Of a stretch of DNA of 64,000 nucleotides, positions 17,729 to 27,620 are shown piece by piece; position 1 is the stretch's first letter, and every line of letters starts with the position of its first letter. This stretch comes from Ancylobacter vacuolatus (GTDB lineage Bacteria; Pseudomonadota; Alphaproteobacteria; Rhizobiales; Xanthobacteraceae). Location of the stretch: contig NZ_JAUSUH010000003.1 of the NCBI RefSeq assembly GCF_030813595.1, positions 310,001-374,000 of the forward strand, given 5' to 3'. A program made the position numbers and the translations under genes. Under the pieces are notes generated by a model. It worked only from the letters and a program-made list of their open reading frames with translations. It had not been told where the DNA came from and did not search any database.

Positions 17729-19054
17729 ATGAGTGACAAGACATTCGGCACCGATGCCGCGCGCACAGACATCGCGCACGCCGTCATCGCCCACGATACG
17801 GCGCCCCGTGCCCCCGGCGTGAAGACGGCGCGCGGCTGGCGCGAGGCCGGGCTCGCCCTCACCCTCGCCATGCTGGCGACCGCCGGCGCGGTGTTCGTTT
17901 CCTGGCCGAGCTCCACGGCACTGGCCACCGATCCCGCGCCGGCGGAAGCCGCCGCTCCGCCGGCCATGCCGGTGGAAGTCGCGGTGCTGAAGGTGCGCGA
18001 CACCATGAAGTGGGACGAGTTCTCGGGCCGCCTGCGCGCGGTCGAGGTGGTGGAGGTCCGCTCGCGCGTCGCTGGCGCTGTCGAAAAAATCCACTTCCGC
18101 GAAGGCGCGCTGGTGAAGCAGGGCGACCTGCTCGTCACCATCGACCCTGCCCCGTTCCAGGCGGCGGTGACCCGGGCGGAATCGCTGCGCGAGGCCGCCG
18201 CCGCCCGGGTGGAACTCACCCGCAGCGAGCTGGAACGCGGCAAGCAGCTGGTCGACAACCGCACCGTCTCGGTGCGCGATCTCGACCAGCGCACCAATGC
18301 TTTCCGCGAGGCGGAGGCCAATCTGCGCGCGGCCGATGCCGCCGTGCAGACCGCCAAGCTCGATCTCGGCTACACTGAGGTGCGCGCCCCGGTGGATGGC
18401 CGGGTCGGCCGCATCGAGGTGACGGTCGGTAATCTGGTCGCGGCCGGCGCCTCCTCGCCGGTGCTGACCAGCCTCGTCTCGGTCAACCCGATCTATGTCA
18501 GCTTCGACGCCGACGAGAACGCCGTCGCCGAGGCGCTGGCCTCGGTGGGCGAGCACGATTTGGCGCTGACCGAGATCGACCAGATCCCGGTCGAGATCAC
18601 CACCGCCACAACAGGCGGTCGCACCGTGCGCGGCCATCTCCAGCTGGTCGACAACCAGGTCGACGCCGCCACCGGCACCTTCCGCCTGCGCGCCGTGTTC
18701 GACAATGCGGACGGGCGCCTCGTCCCGGGGCAGTTCGCCCGGGTGAAGATGGGCCGCGCCAAGACCGAGCCGGCGCTGGCGGTGAATGAGCGTGCCATCG
18801 GCACCGACCAGGACAAGAAGTTCGTCTTCGTGGTCGGCGACGACAACAAGGCCGTCTGGCGTAAGGTCACGCTCGGCCCGCCGGCCGACGGGCTGCGCGT
18901 CGTCACCGACGGGTTGAAGGAAGGCGAGCGCATCGTCGTCAACGGCCTGCAGCGCGTGCGCCCCGGCGCGGTCGTCGCGCCCGAGGTCGTGCCCATGGAA
19001 ACCGCATCCGCCGCGCCTGCGACGGACCCGACCACCTCCGTCGCCGCGCGCTGA
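17729..19054 (+). CDS. RND efflux periplasmic adaptor (membrane fusion protein)
   Basis: 441 residues. An N-terminal membrane anchor covers about 44-64 (LALTLAMLATAGAVFVSW). Next come the lipoyl half-motif VRSRVAGAVEKIHFREGALV, an alpha-hairpin (about 125-190), the second lipoyl half TEVRAPVDGRVGRIEVTVG and a beta-barrel region. It links the RND pump to an outer-membrane channel, which is not encoded nearby. The region before residue 44 is longer than in AcrA. It is co-transcribed with the hydrolase homologue and the pump. Confidence 0.93.
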   Translation: MSDKTFGTDAARTDIAHAVIAHDTAPRAPGVKTARGWREAGLALTLAMLATAGAVFVSWPSSTALATDPAPAEAAAPPAMPVEVAVLKVRDTMKWDEFSGRLRAVEVVEVRSRVAGAVEKIHFREGALVKQGDLLVTIDPAPFQAAVTRAESLREAAAARVELTRSELERGKQLVDNRTVSVRDLDQRTNAFREAEANLRAADAAVQTAKLDLGYTEVRAPVDGRVGRIEVTVGNLVAAGASSPVLTSLVSVNPIYVSFDADENAVAEALASVGEHDLALTEIDQIPVEITTATTGGRTVRGHLQLVDNQVDAATGTFRLRAVFDNADGRLVPGQFARVKMGRAKTEPALAVNERAIGTDQDKKFVFVVGDDNKAVWRKVTLGPPADGLRVVTDGLKEGERIVVNGLQRVRPGAVVAPEVVPMETASAAPATDPTTSVAAR

Positions 19055-19093
19055 TCGCAGCCCCGACGCTCTGCCTCCTTGGGGGAGGACGCT

Positions 19094-22000
19094 ATGAATC
19101 TGTCCAAATTCTTTATCGACCGGCCGATTTTCGCCGGCGTCCTCTCCGTGCTGATCTTCCTCGCGGGGCTGCTGGCCCTGCGGGTGATGCCGATTTCCGA
19201 ATATCCGGAAGTGGTGCCGCCGCAGGTGATCGTGCGCGCCACCTATCCCGGCGCCAGCCCGAAGGTGATCGCCGCCACGGTGGCCACCCCGATCGAGGAA
19301 GCCATCAACGGCGTCGAGGACATGCTCTACATGTCCTCACAGGCGACAACCGACGGCGTGATGACGCTCACCGTCACCTTCAAGCTCGGCACCGACCCGG
19401 ACAAGGCGACGCAGCTGGTGCAGAACCGCGTCGGCCAGGCCGAGCCGCGCCTACCGGAAGAGGTGCGCGCGCTCGGCATCACCACGGCGAAGAGCTCGCC
19501 CACCTTCCTCATGGTGGTGCATCTCATCTCCCCCAATGACCGCTACGACATCACCTATCTCCGCAATTACGCGGTGCTGAACGTGAAGGACCGGCTGGCC
19601 CGCATCGGCGGCGTCGGCCAGATCGAGATCTTCGGCGGCGGCGACTATTCCATGCGCGTCTGGCTCGACCCGCAGCGGATCGCCGAGCACGGGCTTTCCG
19701 CCGGCGATGTGGTCAACGAAATCCGGGCGCAGAACGTGCAGGCCGCTGCCGGCATCATCGGCGCCTCGCCCTCGCAGGCCGGTGTCGACCTGCAGCTCAC
19801 CATCAATGCGCGCGGCCGGCTGGAGACCGAGGAGGAATTCGGCGACATCGTCGTGAAAACGGGCGAGACGGGCCAGATCGTGCGCCTGCGCGATGTGGCG
19901 CGGCTCGAACTCGGCGCCGCCGACTACGCGCTGCGCTCGCTGCTCGACAACAAGCAGGCGGTCGGCCTCGGCGTGTTCCAGGCGCCGGGCTCCAACGCGC
20001 TGGAAATCGCCGAGAATGTGCGCGCCACCATGGCGGAAGTGAAGAAGACGATGCCGGAAGGCGTCGACTTCGACATCGTCTACGACACCACCCGCTTCGT
20101 CGACGCCTCGATCGATGCCGTCGTGCACACGCTGTTCGAGGCGGTGGCCCTCGTCGTCATCGTCGTCGTGGTGTTCCTGCAAACCTGGCGCGCCTCGATC
20201 ATCCCGCTGCTCGCCGTGCCGGTCTCGATCGTCGGCACCTTCGCGGTGATGTATATTTTCGGCTTCTCGATCAACGCGCTGAGCCTGTTCGGGCTTGTGC
20301 TCGCCATCGGCATCGTCGTCGACGACGCCATCGTGGTGGTGGAGAATGTCGAGCGTAACATCGAGAACGGGCTGACCCCGCGCGCCGCCGCCTATCAGGC
20401 GATGAGCGAGGTGTCCGGGCCGATCATCGCCATCGCGCTGGTGCTGGTGGCGGTGTTCGTGCCGCTGGCCTTCATCTCCGGCCTTTCCGGCCAGTTCTAC
20501 CGGCAGTTCGCCCTCACGGTGGCGATCTCGACTGTCATCTCGGCGATCAACTCGCTCACCCTGTCGCCGGCGCTGGCGGCGCTGCTGCTGCGCGGCCACG
20601 ACACGCCGCCGGACGCGCTCCAGCGCGTGATCAACTTCCTGTTCGGCTGGTTCTTCCGCGGCTTCAACTGGGTGTTCGCGCGCGGCTCGCGCGGCTATGG
20701 CAGCGGCGTGCGCGGCACGCTGAAGGTGAAGAGCCTCGTCATGGTGTTCTACGCCGTGATGCTGGGCGCCACCTGGTGGCTGTTCCAGGCGGTGCCGCCC
20801 GGCTTCGTGCCAGCGCAGGACAAGCAATATCTCGTCGGCTTCGCCCAGCTGCCGGACGGCGCCACCCTCGACCGCACGGAAGAGGTGATCCGCCAGATGA
20901 CCGAGATCACGCTCGCCCAGCCCGGCGTTTCCAGCGCGGTGGCCTTCCCCGGGCTCTCGATCGCCGGCTTCTCCAACTCGTCCAATGCCGGCATCGTGTT
21001 CTCGGTGCTCGACCCGTTCGAGGAGCGCCAGAGCCCCGAGCTTTCCGCCGGCGCCATTGCCGGGGCGCTGAACCAGAAATACGGGGTGATCAAGGGCGCC
21101 TTCATCGCCATGTTCCCGCCCCCGCCGGTGCAGGGCCTCGGCGTGGTCGGCGGCTTCAAGATGCAGCTGGAGGACCGTTCGGGCCAGGGCTACGAGGCGC
21201 TGAATGACGTGACCAACGCCTTCATGGCCAAGGCGATGGCGGCGCCGGAACTCACCGGCCAGTTCACCACCTACCAGATCAACGTGCCGCAGATCTTCAC
21301 CGATGTGGACCGCACTAAGGCCCGCCAGCTCGGCGTGCCGATCCAATCGGTGTTCGAGACGCTGCAGGTGTATCTCGGCTCGCTCTATGTCAACGACTTC
21401 AACAAGTTCGGCCGCACCTACTCGGTGCGGGCGCAGGCCGACGCGCCGTTCCGCGCCCGGCCGGAAGACATCGGCAAGCTGAAGGTGCGCTCCAATAGCG
21501 GCGAGATGATCCCGCTCTCGGCACTGCTGCGGGTGGAAACCACCGCGGGGCCGGAACGTGCCCAGCGCTATAACGGCTTCCTCACCGCCGATTTCAACGC
21601 CTCGCCCGCGCCCGGCTATTCCTCGGGCCAAGCGCAGGCGGCGGCGGCGCGCATCGCGGCCGAGGTGCTGCCGCCGGGCTTCGACTATGAATGGACCGAC
21701 CTTACCTATCAGGAGATCCTGGCCGGCGATTCCTCGTACCTGGTCTTCCCGCTGGCGCTGCTGCTCGTCTTCCTGGTGCTGGCCGCCCAGTATGAGAGCC
21801 TGACCCTGCCGATCGCGATCATCCTGATCGTGCCGATGGGCCTGGGGGCGGCGCTGTATGGCGTCTGGCTGGGCGGGGGTGACAACAACATCTTCACCCA
21901 GATCGGTCTCGTCGTGCTGGTCGGCCTGTCGGCGAAGAACGCGATCCTGATCGTGGAATTCGCCCGCGAGCTGGAATTCATGGGCCGCAACCCGGTGGAG

Positions 22001-22273
22001 GCGGCGATCGAGGCCAGCCGCCTGCGCCTGCGGCCAATCCTGATGACGTCCTTTGCCTTCATCATGGGCGTGCTGCCGCTGGTGCTCTCCACCGGCGCCG
22101 GCGCCGAGATGCGCCATGCCATGGGCATCGCCGTGTTCGCCGGCATGATCGGCGTCACCTTCTTCGGGCTGTTCCTCACGCCCGTCTTCTACGTGCTGCT
22201 GCGGCGCCTGGCGGGCAACCGCCCGCTGCGGCAGCACGGCGAGGCTCATATCGCGCCGCTTGCGGCCGAGTGA
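19094..22273 (+). CDS. RND multidrug efflux transporter (HAE1 family)
   Basis: 1059 residues, full length for AcrB-like pumps. The N-terminus MNLSKFFIDRPIFAGVLS is typical. The proton-relay Asp pair is in GIVVDDAIVVVENVER (TM4), and the late segment NAILIVEFARELE matches the second repeat. GGGGGAGGAC precedes the ATG. It works with the adaptor encoded just upstream to expel hydrophobic compounds. The transcript probably ends at the inverted repeat beginning at 22284. Confidence 0.95.
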   Translation: MNLSKFFIDRPIFAGVLSVLIFLAGLLALRVMPISEYPEVVPPQVIVRATYPGASPKVIAATVATPIEEAINGVEDMLYMSSQATTDGVMTLTVTFKLGTDPDKATQLVQNRVGQAEPRLPEEVRALGITTAKSSPTFLMVVHLISPNDRYDITYLRNYAVLNVKDRLARIGGVGQIEIFGGGDYSMRVWLDPQRIAEHGLSAGDVVNEIRAQNVQAAAGIIGASPSQAGVDLQLTINARGRLETEEEFGDIVVKTGETGQIVRLRDVARLELGAADYALRSLLDNKQAVGLGVFQAPGSNALEIAENVRATMAEVKKTMPEGVDFDIVYDTTRFVDASIDAVVHTLFEAVALVVIVVVVFLQTWRASIIPLLAVPVSIVGTFAVMYIFGFSINALSLFGLVLAIGIVVDDAIVVVENVERNIENGLTPRAAAYQAMSEVSGPIIAIALVLVAVFVPLAFISGLSGQFYRQFALTVAISTVISAINSLTLSPALAALLLRGHDTPPDALQRVINFLFGWFFRGFNWVFARGSRGYGSGVRGTLKVKSLVMVFYAVMLGATWWLFQAVPPGFVPAQDKQYLVGFAQLPDGATLDRTEEVIRQMTEITLAQPGVSSAVAFPGLSIAGFSNSSNAGIVFSVLDPFEERQSPELSAGAIAGALNQKYGVIKGAFIAMFPPPPVQGLGVVGGFKMQLEDRSGQGYEALNDVTNAFMAKAMAAPELTGQFTTYQINVPQIFTDVDRTKARQLGVPIQSVFETLQVYLGSLYVNDFNKFGRTYSVRAQADAPFRARPEDIGKLKVRSNSGEMIPLSALLRVETTAGPERAQRYNGFLTADFNASPAPGYSSGQAQAAAARIAAEVLPPGFDYEWTDLTYQEILAGDSSYLVFPLALLLVFLVLAAQYESLTLPIAIILIVPMGLGAALYGVWLGGGDNNIFTQIGLVVLVGLSAKNAILIVEFARELEFMGRNPVEAAIEASRLRLRPILMTSFAFIMGVLPLVLSTGAGAEMRHAMGIAVFAGMIGVTFFGLFLTPVFYVLLRRLAGNRPLRQHGEAHIAPLAAE

Positions 22274-22283
22274 GCCTTGCTGC

Positions 22284-22360
22284 CCGGCCGGGAGGCCAAT
22301 TTCCAGTGCGTCGGTTGCCCCCTCGACGCGCCTGAGCCCAGCCTCCCGGCCGGTTTAATT
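22284..22360 (+). terminator. Terminator-like long inverted repeat after the RND gene
   Basis: CCGGCCGGGAGGC (22284-22296) pairs perfectly with GCCTCCCGGCCGG (22341-22353) and is followed by TTTAATT. The loop is 44 bases, longer than usual for an intrinsic terminator. A second perfect stem, CCGGCCCCCG (22369-22378) with CGGGGGCCGG (22389-22398), follows before the ferredoxin gene. Confidence 0.55.
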
Positions 22361-22422
22361 CGACAACACCGGCCCCCGGTGACACATACGGGGGCCGGCA
22401 TGTCGACAGGAACGCTCAGCGC

Positions 22423-22758
22423 ATGAAGCCGATCAAAGCCGACTGGACCGACGTGGTGCTGGTCTGCCGCAAATGCGCTAGGAAGCTCGATGGCGGCTTC
22501 GGCCCCGAGGCCGATCAGCCGCTGCCCAAGGCCCTGCGCGCCGCCATCGCCCGGCACGAGGGCGGCAAGCCGATGAAGAAGCCGCGCCGCAAGGGCGCCC
22601 GGGTCGCTGTCATCGAGGTGCCCTGCCTCGACATCTGCCCGAAGAACGCGGTCATCGTCATTCCCGCCGGCGCACCCGGACGCTGGCTCAGCGTGCCGCG
22701 CGGCGCCGATCTCGACGCGCTGCTGGCCGACATCGCCCCGGTACGGGACGAGGACTGA
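22423..22758 (+). CDS. Thioredoxin-like [2Fe-2S] ferredoxin-type protein
   Basis: 111 residues. Cys residues are arranged as VCRKCARK near the start and VPCLDICPKNAV in the second half, the four-Cys pattern of thioredoxin-fold (2Fe-2S) ferredoxins. A basic stretch (KPMKKPRRKG) lies between. It probably acts as a small electron carrier, but no redox partner is encoded beside it. The stop codon directly abuts the convergent FUSC gene. Two strong hairpins separate it from the efflux operon, so it likely has its own transcript. Confidence 0.75.
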   Translation: MKPIKADWTDVVLVCRKCARKLDGGFGPEADQPLPKALRAAIARHEGGKPMKKPRRKGARVAVIEVPCLDICPKNAVIVIPAGAPGRWLSVPRGADLDALLADIAPVRDED

Positions 22759-23784
22759 TCAGACCGGCTTTTCCGTCGGCGTCTCGGGGCGGCCGGGCGG
22801 GTTCAGCGCCCAGACCAGCGCGGTCATGATGCTCACCCCGATGACGATGCCCACCAGCCGGTCGACCGGCGGAAACAGCGAGGTTGGCGGGCCCTTGTCG
22901 ATCAGTGTGATGATGAAGGCGATCGCCGATTGCGTGCCGATATAGGCATTGGGCGTCTTGGACAGATGCAGCCGCGCGAAGGAGAAGATGCCGACAAACA
23001 GCATCGTCGCCCACCAGATCTGATCGGTCGCATCGAGCCCGATGACCAGCAGCCCCGCGACACCGCCGGCGATGCAGCCAAGGATGCGCTGCCAGCCCTT
23101 GTGACGGGTGGCGTTGGGGTCGGTGTCGACGACGATGAGGCTGGAAATCAGCACCTGCGGCAATTGCGGCAGGGTGAACTGCGACCAGACGATGACGATG
23201 ACGATCGCGCCGAAGCCGGCGATCAAGGCCTGGCGCAGGGCCGTCTCCGGCGAGACCGCGACGGCCTGCGCCTGGAGACGGGCATGGAGCTCGCCGGCAT
23301 TGGGCCCCAGCGCCCAGCTCGCCAGCATGCCGCACACCACGCCGATGACGATCTCGTAGCAGCGGTAATGGGCGAAGCTGTAGAGATCCTGCGGCTGCAC
23401 CATCGAAAACAGCATCACCAGCATGAAGGTAAGGCCGCCATAGAACCAGGCATAGCTGTAGGCGCTGCGCTGCTTGCCATAGGTTCCGATCGCCGCCGAG
23501 GCGCCCACCAGCAGCGCCTGCTGGATCGGCAGCCCCTCCATCCACTGCGCGACGAAGAAGCCGGTGCTCACCCCGATCAGGGTGCTGAGGACGCGCAGAA
23601 TGCCCTTCGTCACCAGCGCGTCGCGGTCGGTATTGGCGATCATCATCACGCTCAGCGCCGCCCAATAGGGCTGGTCCAGCCCCATCGACAGCGCGATATA
23701 GACCGCCACCAGCACACCGGTTGCGGTGGCGAAGGCCTGCCGGTCGATATCGCTGAGCCGTTCGGGGCGGGCTTCCTCCGCCAT
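22759..23784 (-). CDS. FUSC-family membrane protein (aromatic acid exporter half)
   Basis: 341 residues with two groups of hydrophobic segments (about 20-150 and 170-330). It matches the fusaric-acid resistance/AaeB-like fold, but only the membrane part; canonical AaeB proteins are about 650 residues. The motif WAALSVMMIANTDRDALVTKG near residues 40-60 is typical. It starts 2 bases after the HlyD-type adaptor gene, so the two form an export operon, probably for an aromatic or weak organic acid. Confidence 0.82.
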   Translation of the reverse strand: MAEEARPERLSDIDRQAFATATGVLVAVYIALSMGLDQPYWAALSVMMIANTDRDALVTKGILRVLSTLIGVSTGFFVAQWMEGLPIQQALLVGASAAIGTYGKQRSAYSYAWFYGGLTFMLVMLFSMVQPQDLYSFAHYRCYEIVIGVVCGMLASWALGPNAGELHARLQAQAVAVSPETALRQALIAGFGAIVIVIVWSQFTLPQLPQVLISSLIVVDTDPNATRHKGWQRILGCIAGGVAGLLVIGLDATDQIWWATMLFVGIFSFARLHLSKTPNAYIGTQSAIAFIITLIDKGPPTSLFPPVDRLVGIVIGVSIMTALVWALNPPGRPETPTEKPV

Positions 23785-23786
23785 GC

Positions 23787-24767
23787 TCAGAACCAGATCA
23801 GGACGCGGGCATCGGCGCCGTTGAACAGGCCGAGGCCCTCCGGCCAGTCGTCGAGCGTCACCTCGACCGGGAAGCGCCGGGGCAGCCGCACCCAGTCCGT
23901 GGTCGGCTCGACATAGGGGATGACCTGCGGGTTGTCCGGCGAGCGGGCGACGCCGCCGGCGATGCCGCTCACCCTTCCCTCATGCAGCACCCAGGGATCC
24001 GAGCCCAGCGTCAGCAGCACGCGCTGGCCAAGCGCGATGCGGGCGAGATGGCGCTCGCTCACATTCGCCACCACGCGGCGGCGGCGATCGGTGACGATGG
24101 CGAGCACCTCGGAGCCGGGGCGCAGATAATCGCCCACCCGGGTGACGAAGGGCGCGACGCGGCCGGCATCGGGGGCCGTCACCACGGTCTTGGAGAGGTC
24201 GTACTGCGCCTTAGCCATCGCGGCCTGCGCAGCGGCGATCGCCGCCTGCGCCACCGCCACCCGGCGCAGCGTCACCGCGAGCTGGGCTTCGGCGGCGGTG
24301 ACATCGGCGCCGGCGGTGGCGACATTGCGGGTGGCGACATCCAGCGTCGCCTCCGGCGAATAGCCGTCCGTCTCCAGCGTCTTCACCCGGCCGAGCTGGT
24401 CCATGGCGTTGGTCTGCACCGCCTGCGCGGCGGTGACGCTGGCCTTGGCGGCGTTCACCTCGTCCCGCGCAAGGTCGAGATCGGCGCGGGCGGTGGCCAG
24501 CGCCGCCTGCGTCTCCTGCAGCTTCAACGCATAGGGCGTGCGCTCGATCTCGAACAGCAGCTGGTCGGCCGCCACCTTCTGGTTGTTCTGCACGGCCAGC
24601 TTCGAGACCGGACCCTCGATCTGCGCCGAGAGGACGACAATGTCGCTCATCACATAGGCATCGCCAGTATAGGCGAAGAACCGCACGCTGCTCTCGTAAA
24701 GGGCGAACAGCCCGAGGACCACGCCGAGGATCAGCGACACCGGATGGCGGATGAGGCGGCTCAGCAT
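23787..24767 (-). CDS. HlyD-family efflux adaptor
   Basis: 326 residues. One N-terminal membrane helix (about 10-30, VSLILGVVLGLFALYESSV) is followed by the lipoyl half VVLSAQIEGPVSKLAVQNNQ, a long alpha-helical hairpin rich in Ala (80-190) and the second lipoyl half VVTAPDAGRVAPF. It is upstream of the FUSC gene on the same strand, as in AaeAB/EmrA-type pairs. It bridges the pump to the outer membrane. The small DUF1656 (AaeX-like) partner often found with such pairs is absent. Confidence 0.88.
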   Translation of the reverse strand: MLSRLIRHPVSLILGVVLGLFALYESSVRFFAYTGDAYVMSDIVVLSAQIEGPVSKLAVQNNQKVAADQLLFEIERTPYALKLQETQAALATARADLDLARDEVNAAKASVTAAQAVQTNAMDQLGRVKTLETDGYSPEATLDVATRNVATAGADVTAAEAQLAVTLRRVAVAQAAIAAAQAAMAKAQYDLSKTVVTAPDAGRVAPFVTRVGDYLRPGSEVLAIVTDRRRRVVANVSERHLARIALGQRVLLTLGSDPWVLHEGRVSGIAGGVARSPDNPQVIPYVEPTTDWVRLPRRFPVEVTLDDWPEGLGLFNGADARVLIWF

Positions 24768-24916
24768 GAAAGACGCGGCTCCATGAGACCCGGCATGGAG
24801 CCGGCGGATCGCCCATCATCGCGGCTTTGTCGCGCGCGCTCAATCCTCCCAGGATACAAGCGCCGGGTGACGGGGCGGAGTCGCGCCAACATGGTTAGCA
24901 CCGCTCCCGCCAGCCG

Positions 24917-25010
24917 CGTCATCCCGGAAGGAGCGGCAGCTTCTCTGCGGGACCGCGACGGGCACCGGCAGACGATCCCGGCTCGAAGCCTCCGGCTGCG
25001 GCCGGGATGT
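24917..25010. repeat. CGTCATCCCGG-type palindromic repeat
   Basis: CGTCATCCCGGAAGGAGCGG begins an element that ends with GGCCGGGATGTCG about 90 bases on. It belongs to the family found at 846, 30095, 31151 and 31821. It lies in the gap between the MscS and HlyD genes. Confidence 0.55.
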
Positions 25011-25029
25011 CGAGCGCCAGAGCTTTCGA

Positions 25030-27399
25030 TCAGTGCCGCTGCTCCTCGATGGCGGGAAGCATCGGCTCGTCGTCATCCTCGCTGCGCTCGCGCGCGCCGG
25101 GATGCTCCTCGATCATCGGGCCCGGCGTGCTGGCGGCGGCGCGGGCGGCGGCGGTGCGGCGTGCACGGGCGGGCGCGGCGAGTTCCTCCGCGCTCTGGTT
25201 CACCACCCGCAGCGGCGGGGCCATGCCCTTCTTGTCGCTGCCGAGATAGACCGTCTGGTGCGGGTACGGCATCTCGATGCCGCGCACATCGAAGGCGGCC
25301 TTGATGCGGCGGTAGAATTCGCGCCGCACATTCCACTGGCCGAGCGGCCGGGTCTTGAAGCGGCCGCGCAGCTGGATGTGCGAGGGGTCCAGCGCCTCGA
25401 CGCCCACCACCTCGAACGGCGCGGTGATGGTTTCCGCCAGCGGCCCGTTCGCCACCATGTCGGCGGCGACCTCCGCCATCAGCGCCAGCGCCTCGTCAAT
25501 GCTCTCGCGATAGGCGATGCGGACATCGACCACGGCATAGGCGAAGTCCTTCGACATGTTCTTCACCGTCTGCACCTCGCCGAACGGAATGGAATGCACA
25601 TTGCCGTCGAAATCGCGCATGTGGACGGTGCGGATGGTGATCTTCTCGACGAGGCCGGCATGGGCGCCGACCTCCACGACGTCGCCAACCGAGATGGTGT
25701 CCTCCATCAGGATGAACACGCCGGTGATGACGTCCTTCACCAGCGTCTGCGCGCCAAAGCCGATGGCCAGGCCCAGCACGCCGGCACCGGCGAGCAGCGG
25801 GGCGATGTTGATGCCGATCTCGGAGAGCAGGATCAGCCCGCCAAGGGTGAGCAGCACCACGCGGAAGGCGTTCTGCAGGAAGGGCAGCAGCGTCTTCAGC
25901 CGGGTGGAGTTGGGATTGCCCGCCCGCAGCCGATCGGCGAAGGCGGTGGAGATTTCCCACGCAATGAGGCCGACCAGCACCACAACGCCGATGGAAATCA
26001 GCCGCCCCACCGCCAGCCGCCCGGCCTCGGAGGCCAGCCGCTCGAAGGGCTGGGCGCCCCAGATTTCCAGCAGCACCAGCGCCGTGACCAGCACCACCAG
26101 GCCCTGCATGGCGCTGCGCAGCGCCGGCAGATAGCGGTTGGCCCGCGCCTCCAGCAGCGGGTAGCGGGTGTTCATCTCGCCATTGAGCCGGAACACCCGG
26201 TCGAAGGCCCGCTGCATCAGCGCGCTCACCAGCGCGGCCAACCCCAGCGCCAGCAGCGACAGCAGCGTGGCGCGGGCGAGGAAGGCGAAGCCGCCATCGA
26301 CATCGAGCGTCCAGACCAGCAGGCCGGCGATCACATAGGCGATGGCGAGCACGTGCCAGAAATCGGCCACCGCGTCTCGTAGCCGCGCCAGCCTTCCCTC
26401 GCGGGCGCCGAGCCGCCGCAGACGTCGCGCCACCGCGCCGCGCACCTGCAGGATGAACACGATGCACATGCCGGCAACGAACAAAGCGAGCACATTGCCG
26501 AGAAAGCGGTAGGTCGGCAGGGCCAGCCCCAGCACCCAGGCCGCGCGCAGCAGGAAATGGCCATAGACGAGGGTGTAGGTGAAGCGGCGCACCCAGAGAT
26601 AGCCATAGGCCGCGCCCTCATGGTCGAGCGGAAACAGCCGCATCTGCGGCGCGTCCGGCGTCAGCACCGCACGGGCGCCGGCGAGGATGAGCCGCGCCAG
26701 CACATTGGCATTGACGACGGTGACGACGGCGAGGCGGACGATGAAGTTCATCTCCACCAGCGCCAGCACGCCGAAGGCGGCCGCGGCGAAGGCGGCTATC
26801 GGCACGATGTCGATCAGCGTGCGCAGCGCCAGAAGCAGCGCGCGCATGAAGAAGCCGCGCCCGGGCCGCGCCTCGATCGCCCGCCGCAGCCGCGCCAGCG
26901 CGGCCTTGGCGATGTATTCGGCCAACAAAGCGGCGGCGAGCACGGCGATAACCATCGTCACCGCCCAACCGACGCGCTCCAGCACCAGGGGATCGGAGAG
27001 ATCCTCAAGCAATTGCCCGGCCTGCGCCGGCAATTGCTCGATCTCGCCGACCAGCGACAAAACCGAGCCGGAAAAGGCGCCGAGCGACTGGGTGGCGCCG
27101 GACAGCCAGTCGTCCCGGCCCGGCGCCGGGCTCTCCGCCGTGGCAGGTGCAAGCGTGCCGGCCTCGCTCTCCACCAGTGCCCGCAGCTGTGCGAGGAAAC
27201 GCGCCCTTGCCGCCTCGTCGCTCAGCGTGTCGAGCAGAGCGCTGAGATCACTGGGAGAAGCGGCCGGCGGCGACGCGGGCGGCGGGGAAACCGCCGTGGA
27301 CGGCGGGGCGGCCAGCTGCGCGGCAGCTGGCGCCGCAACGAGCGGCGTGGCGAGAAGGGAGAGGGCGAGGAGCAGGCGGCTGAGGGCACGCAGCGGCAT
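25030..27399 (-). CDS. Large MscS-type mechanosensitive channel
   Basis: 789 residues, much longer than E. coli MscS (286), so of the multi-helix MscK/YbdG-like class. A signal peptide covers about 1-26 (MPLRALSRLLLALSLLATPL). A periplasmic Ala/Pro-rich part is followed by about ten membrane segments. The conserved MscS pore helix and beta-domain lie near 545-640 (GAGVLGLAIGFGAQTLVKDV, then FILMEDTISVGDVVEV). The C-terminal tail is charged and Glu/Arg-rich. It acts as a pressure valve in osmotic downshock. The start at 27399 was preferred because the signal peptide then begins cleanly and GAAGG precedes it. Confidence 0.88.
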   Translation of the reverse strand: MPLRALSRLLLALSLLATPLVAAPAAAQLAAPPSTAVSPPPASPPAASPSDLSALLDTLSDEAARARFLAQLRALVESEAGTLAPATAESPAPGRDDWLSGATQSLGAFSGSVLSLVGEIEQLPAQAGQLLEDLSDPLVLERVGWAVTMVIAVLAAALLAEYIAKAALARLRRAIEARPGRGFFMRALLLALRTLIDIVPIAAFAAAAFGVLALVEMNFIVRLAVVTVVNANVLARLILAGARAVLTPDAPQMRLFPLDHEGAAYGYLWVRRFTYTLVYGHFLLRAAWVLGLALPTYRFLGNVLALFVAGMCIVFILQVRGAVARRLRRLGAREGRLARLRDAVADFWHVLAIAYVIAGLLVWTLDVDGGFAFLARATLLSLLALGLAALVSALMQRAFDRVFRLNGEMNTRYPLLEARANRYLPALRSAMQGLVVLVTALVLLEIWGAQPFERLASEAGRLAVGRLISIGVVVLVGLIAWEISTAFADRLRAGNPNSTRLKTLLPFLQNAFRVVLLTLGGLILLSEIGINIAPLLAGAGVLGLAIGFGAQTLVKDVITGVFILMEDTISVGDVVEVGAHAGLVEKITIRTVHMRDFDGNVHSIPFGEVQTVKNMSKDFAYAVVDVRIAYRESIDEALALMAEVAADMVANGPLAETITAPFEVVGVEALDPSHIQLRGRFKTRPLGQWNVRREFYRRIKAAFDVRGIEMPYPHQTVYLGSDKKGMAPPLRVVNQSAEELAAPARARRTAAARAAASTPGPMIEEHPGARERSEDDDEPMLPAIEEQRH

Positions 27400-27620
27400 G
27401 AGGCCTTCCGTCGTTCGCGGCCCTTTCGGCGGTGAAGCCATGAGGACGCTGAGGTGAGGGAGCCGGAATGGCGGGTGCGGCCTTCACAACGCAGGAGTTG
27501 GCGATTGGTTCCATCGAAGAGAGCACATCGCCCCGGCGCAGCGGCGCAGCGTCGCTGCGGCCTTGCTCCCGTCACCTTCATCGACACATTGGGGCAATCA
27601 AGTTCCGGCAGAGTGAGGGT

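Noticed and set aside
19451..22249. Long open frame antisense to the RND transporter
   Set aside because: It mirrors the coding pattern of the RND gene in high-GC DNA, gives a His/Arg/Asp-rich translation without domains, and has no ribosome-binding site. The same holds for the long frame antisense to pccA (4655-6883).
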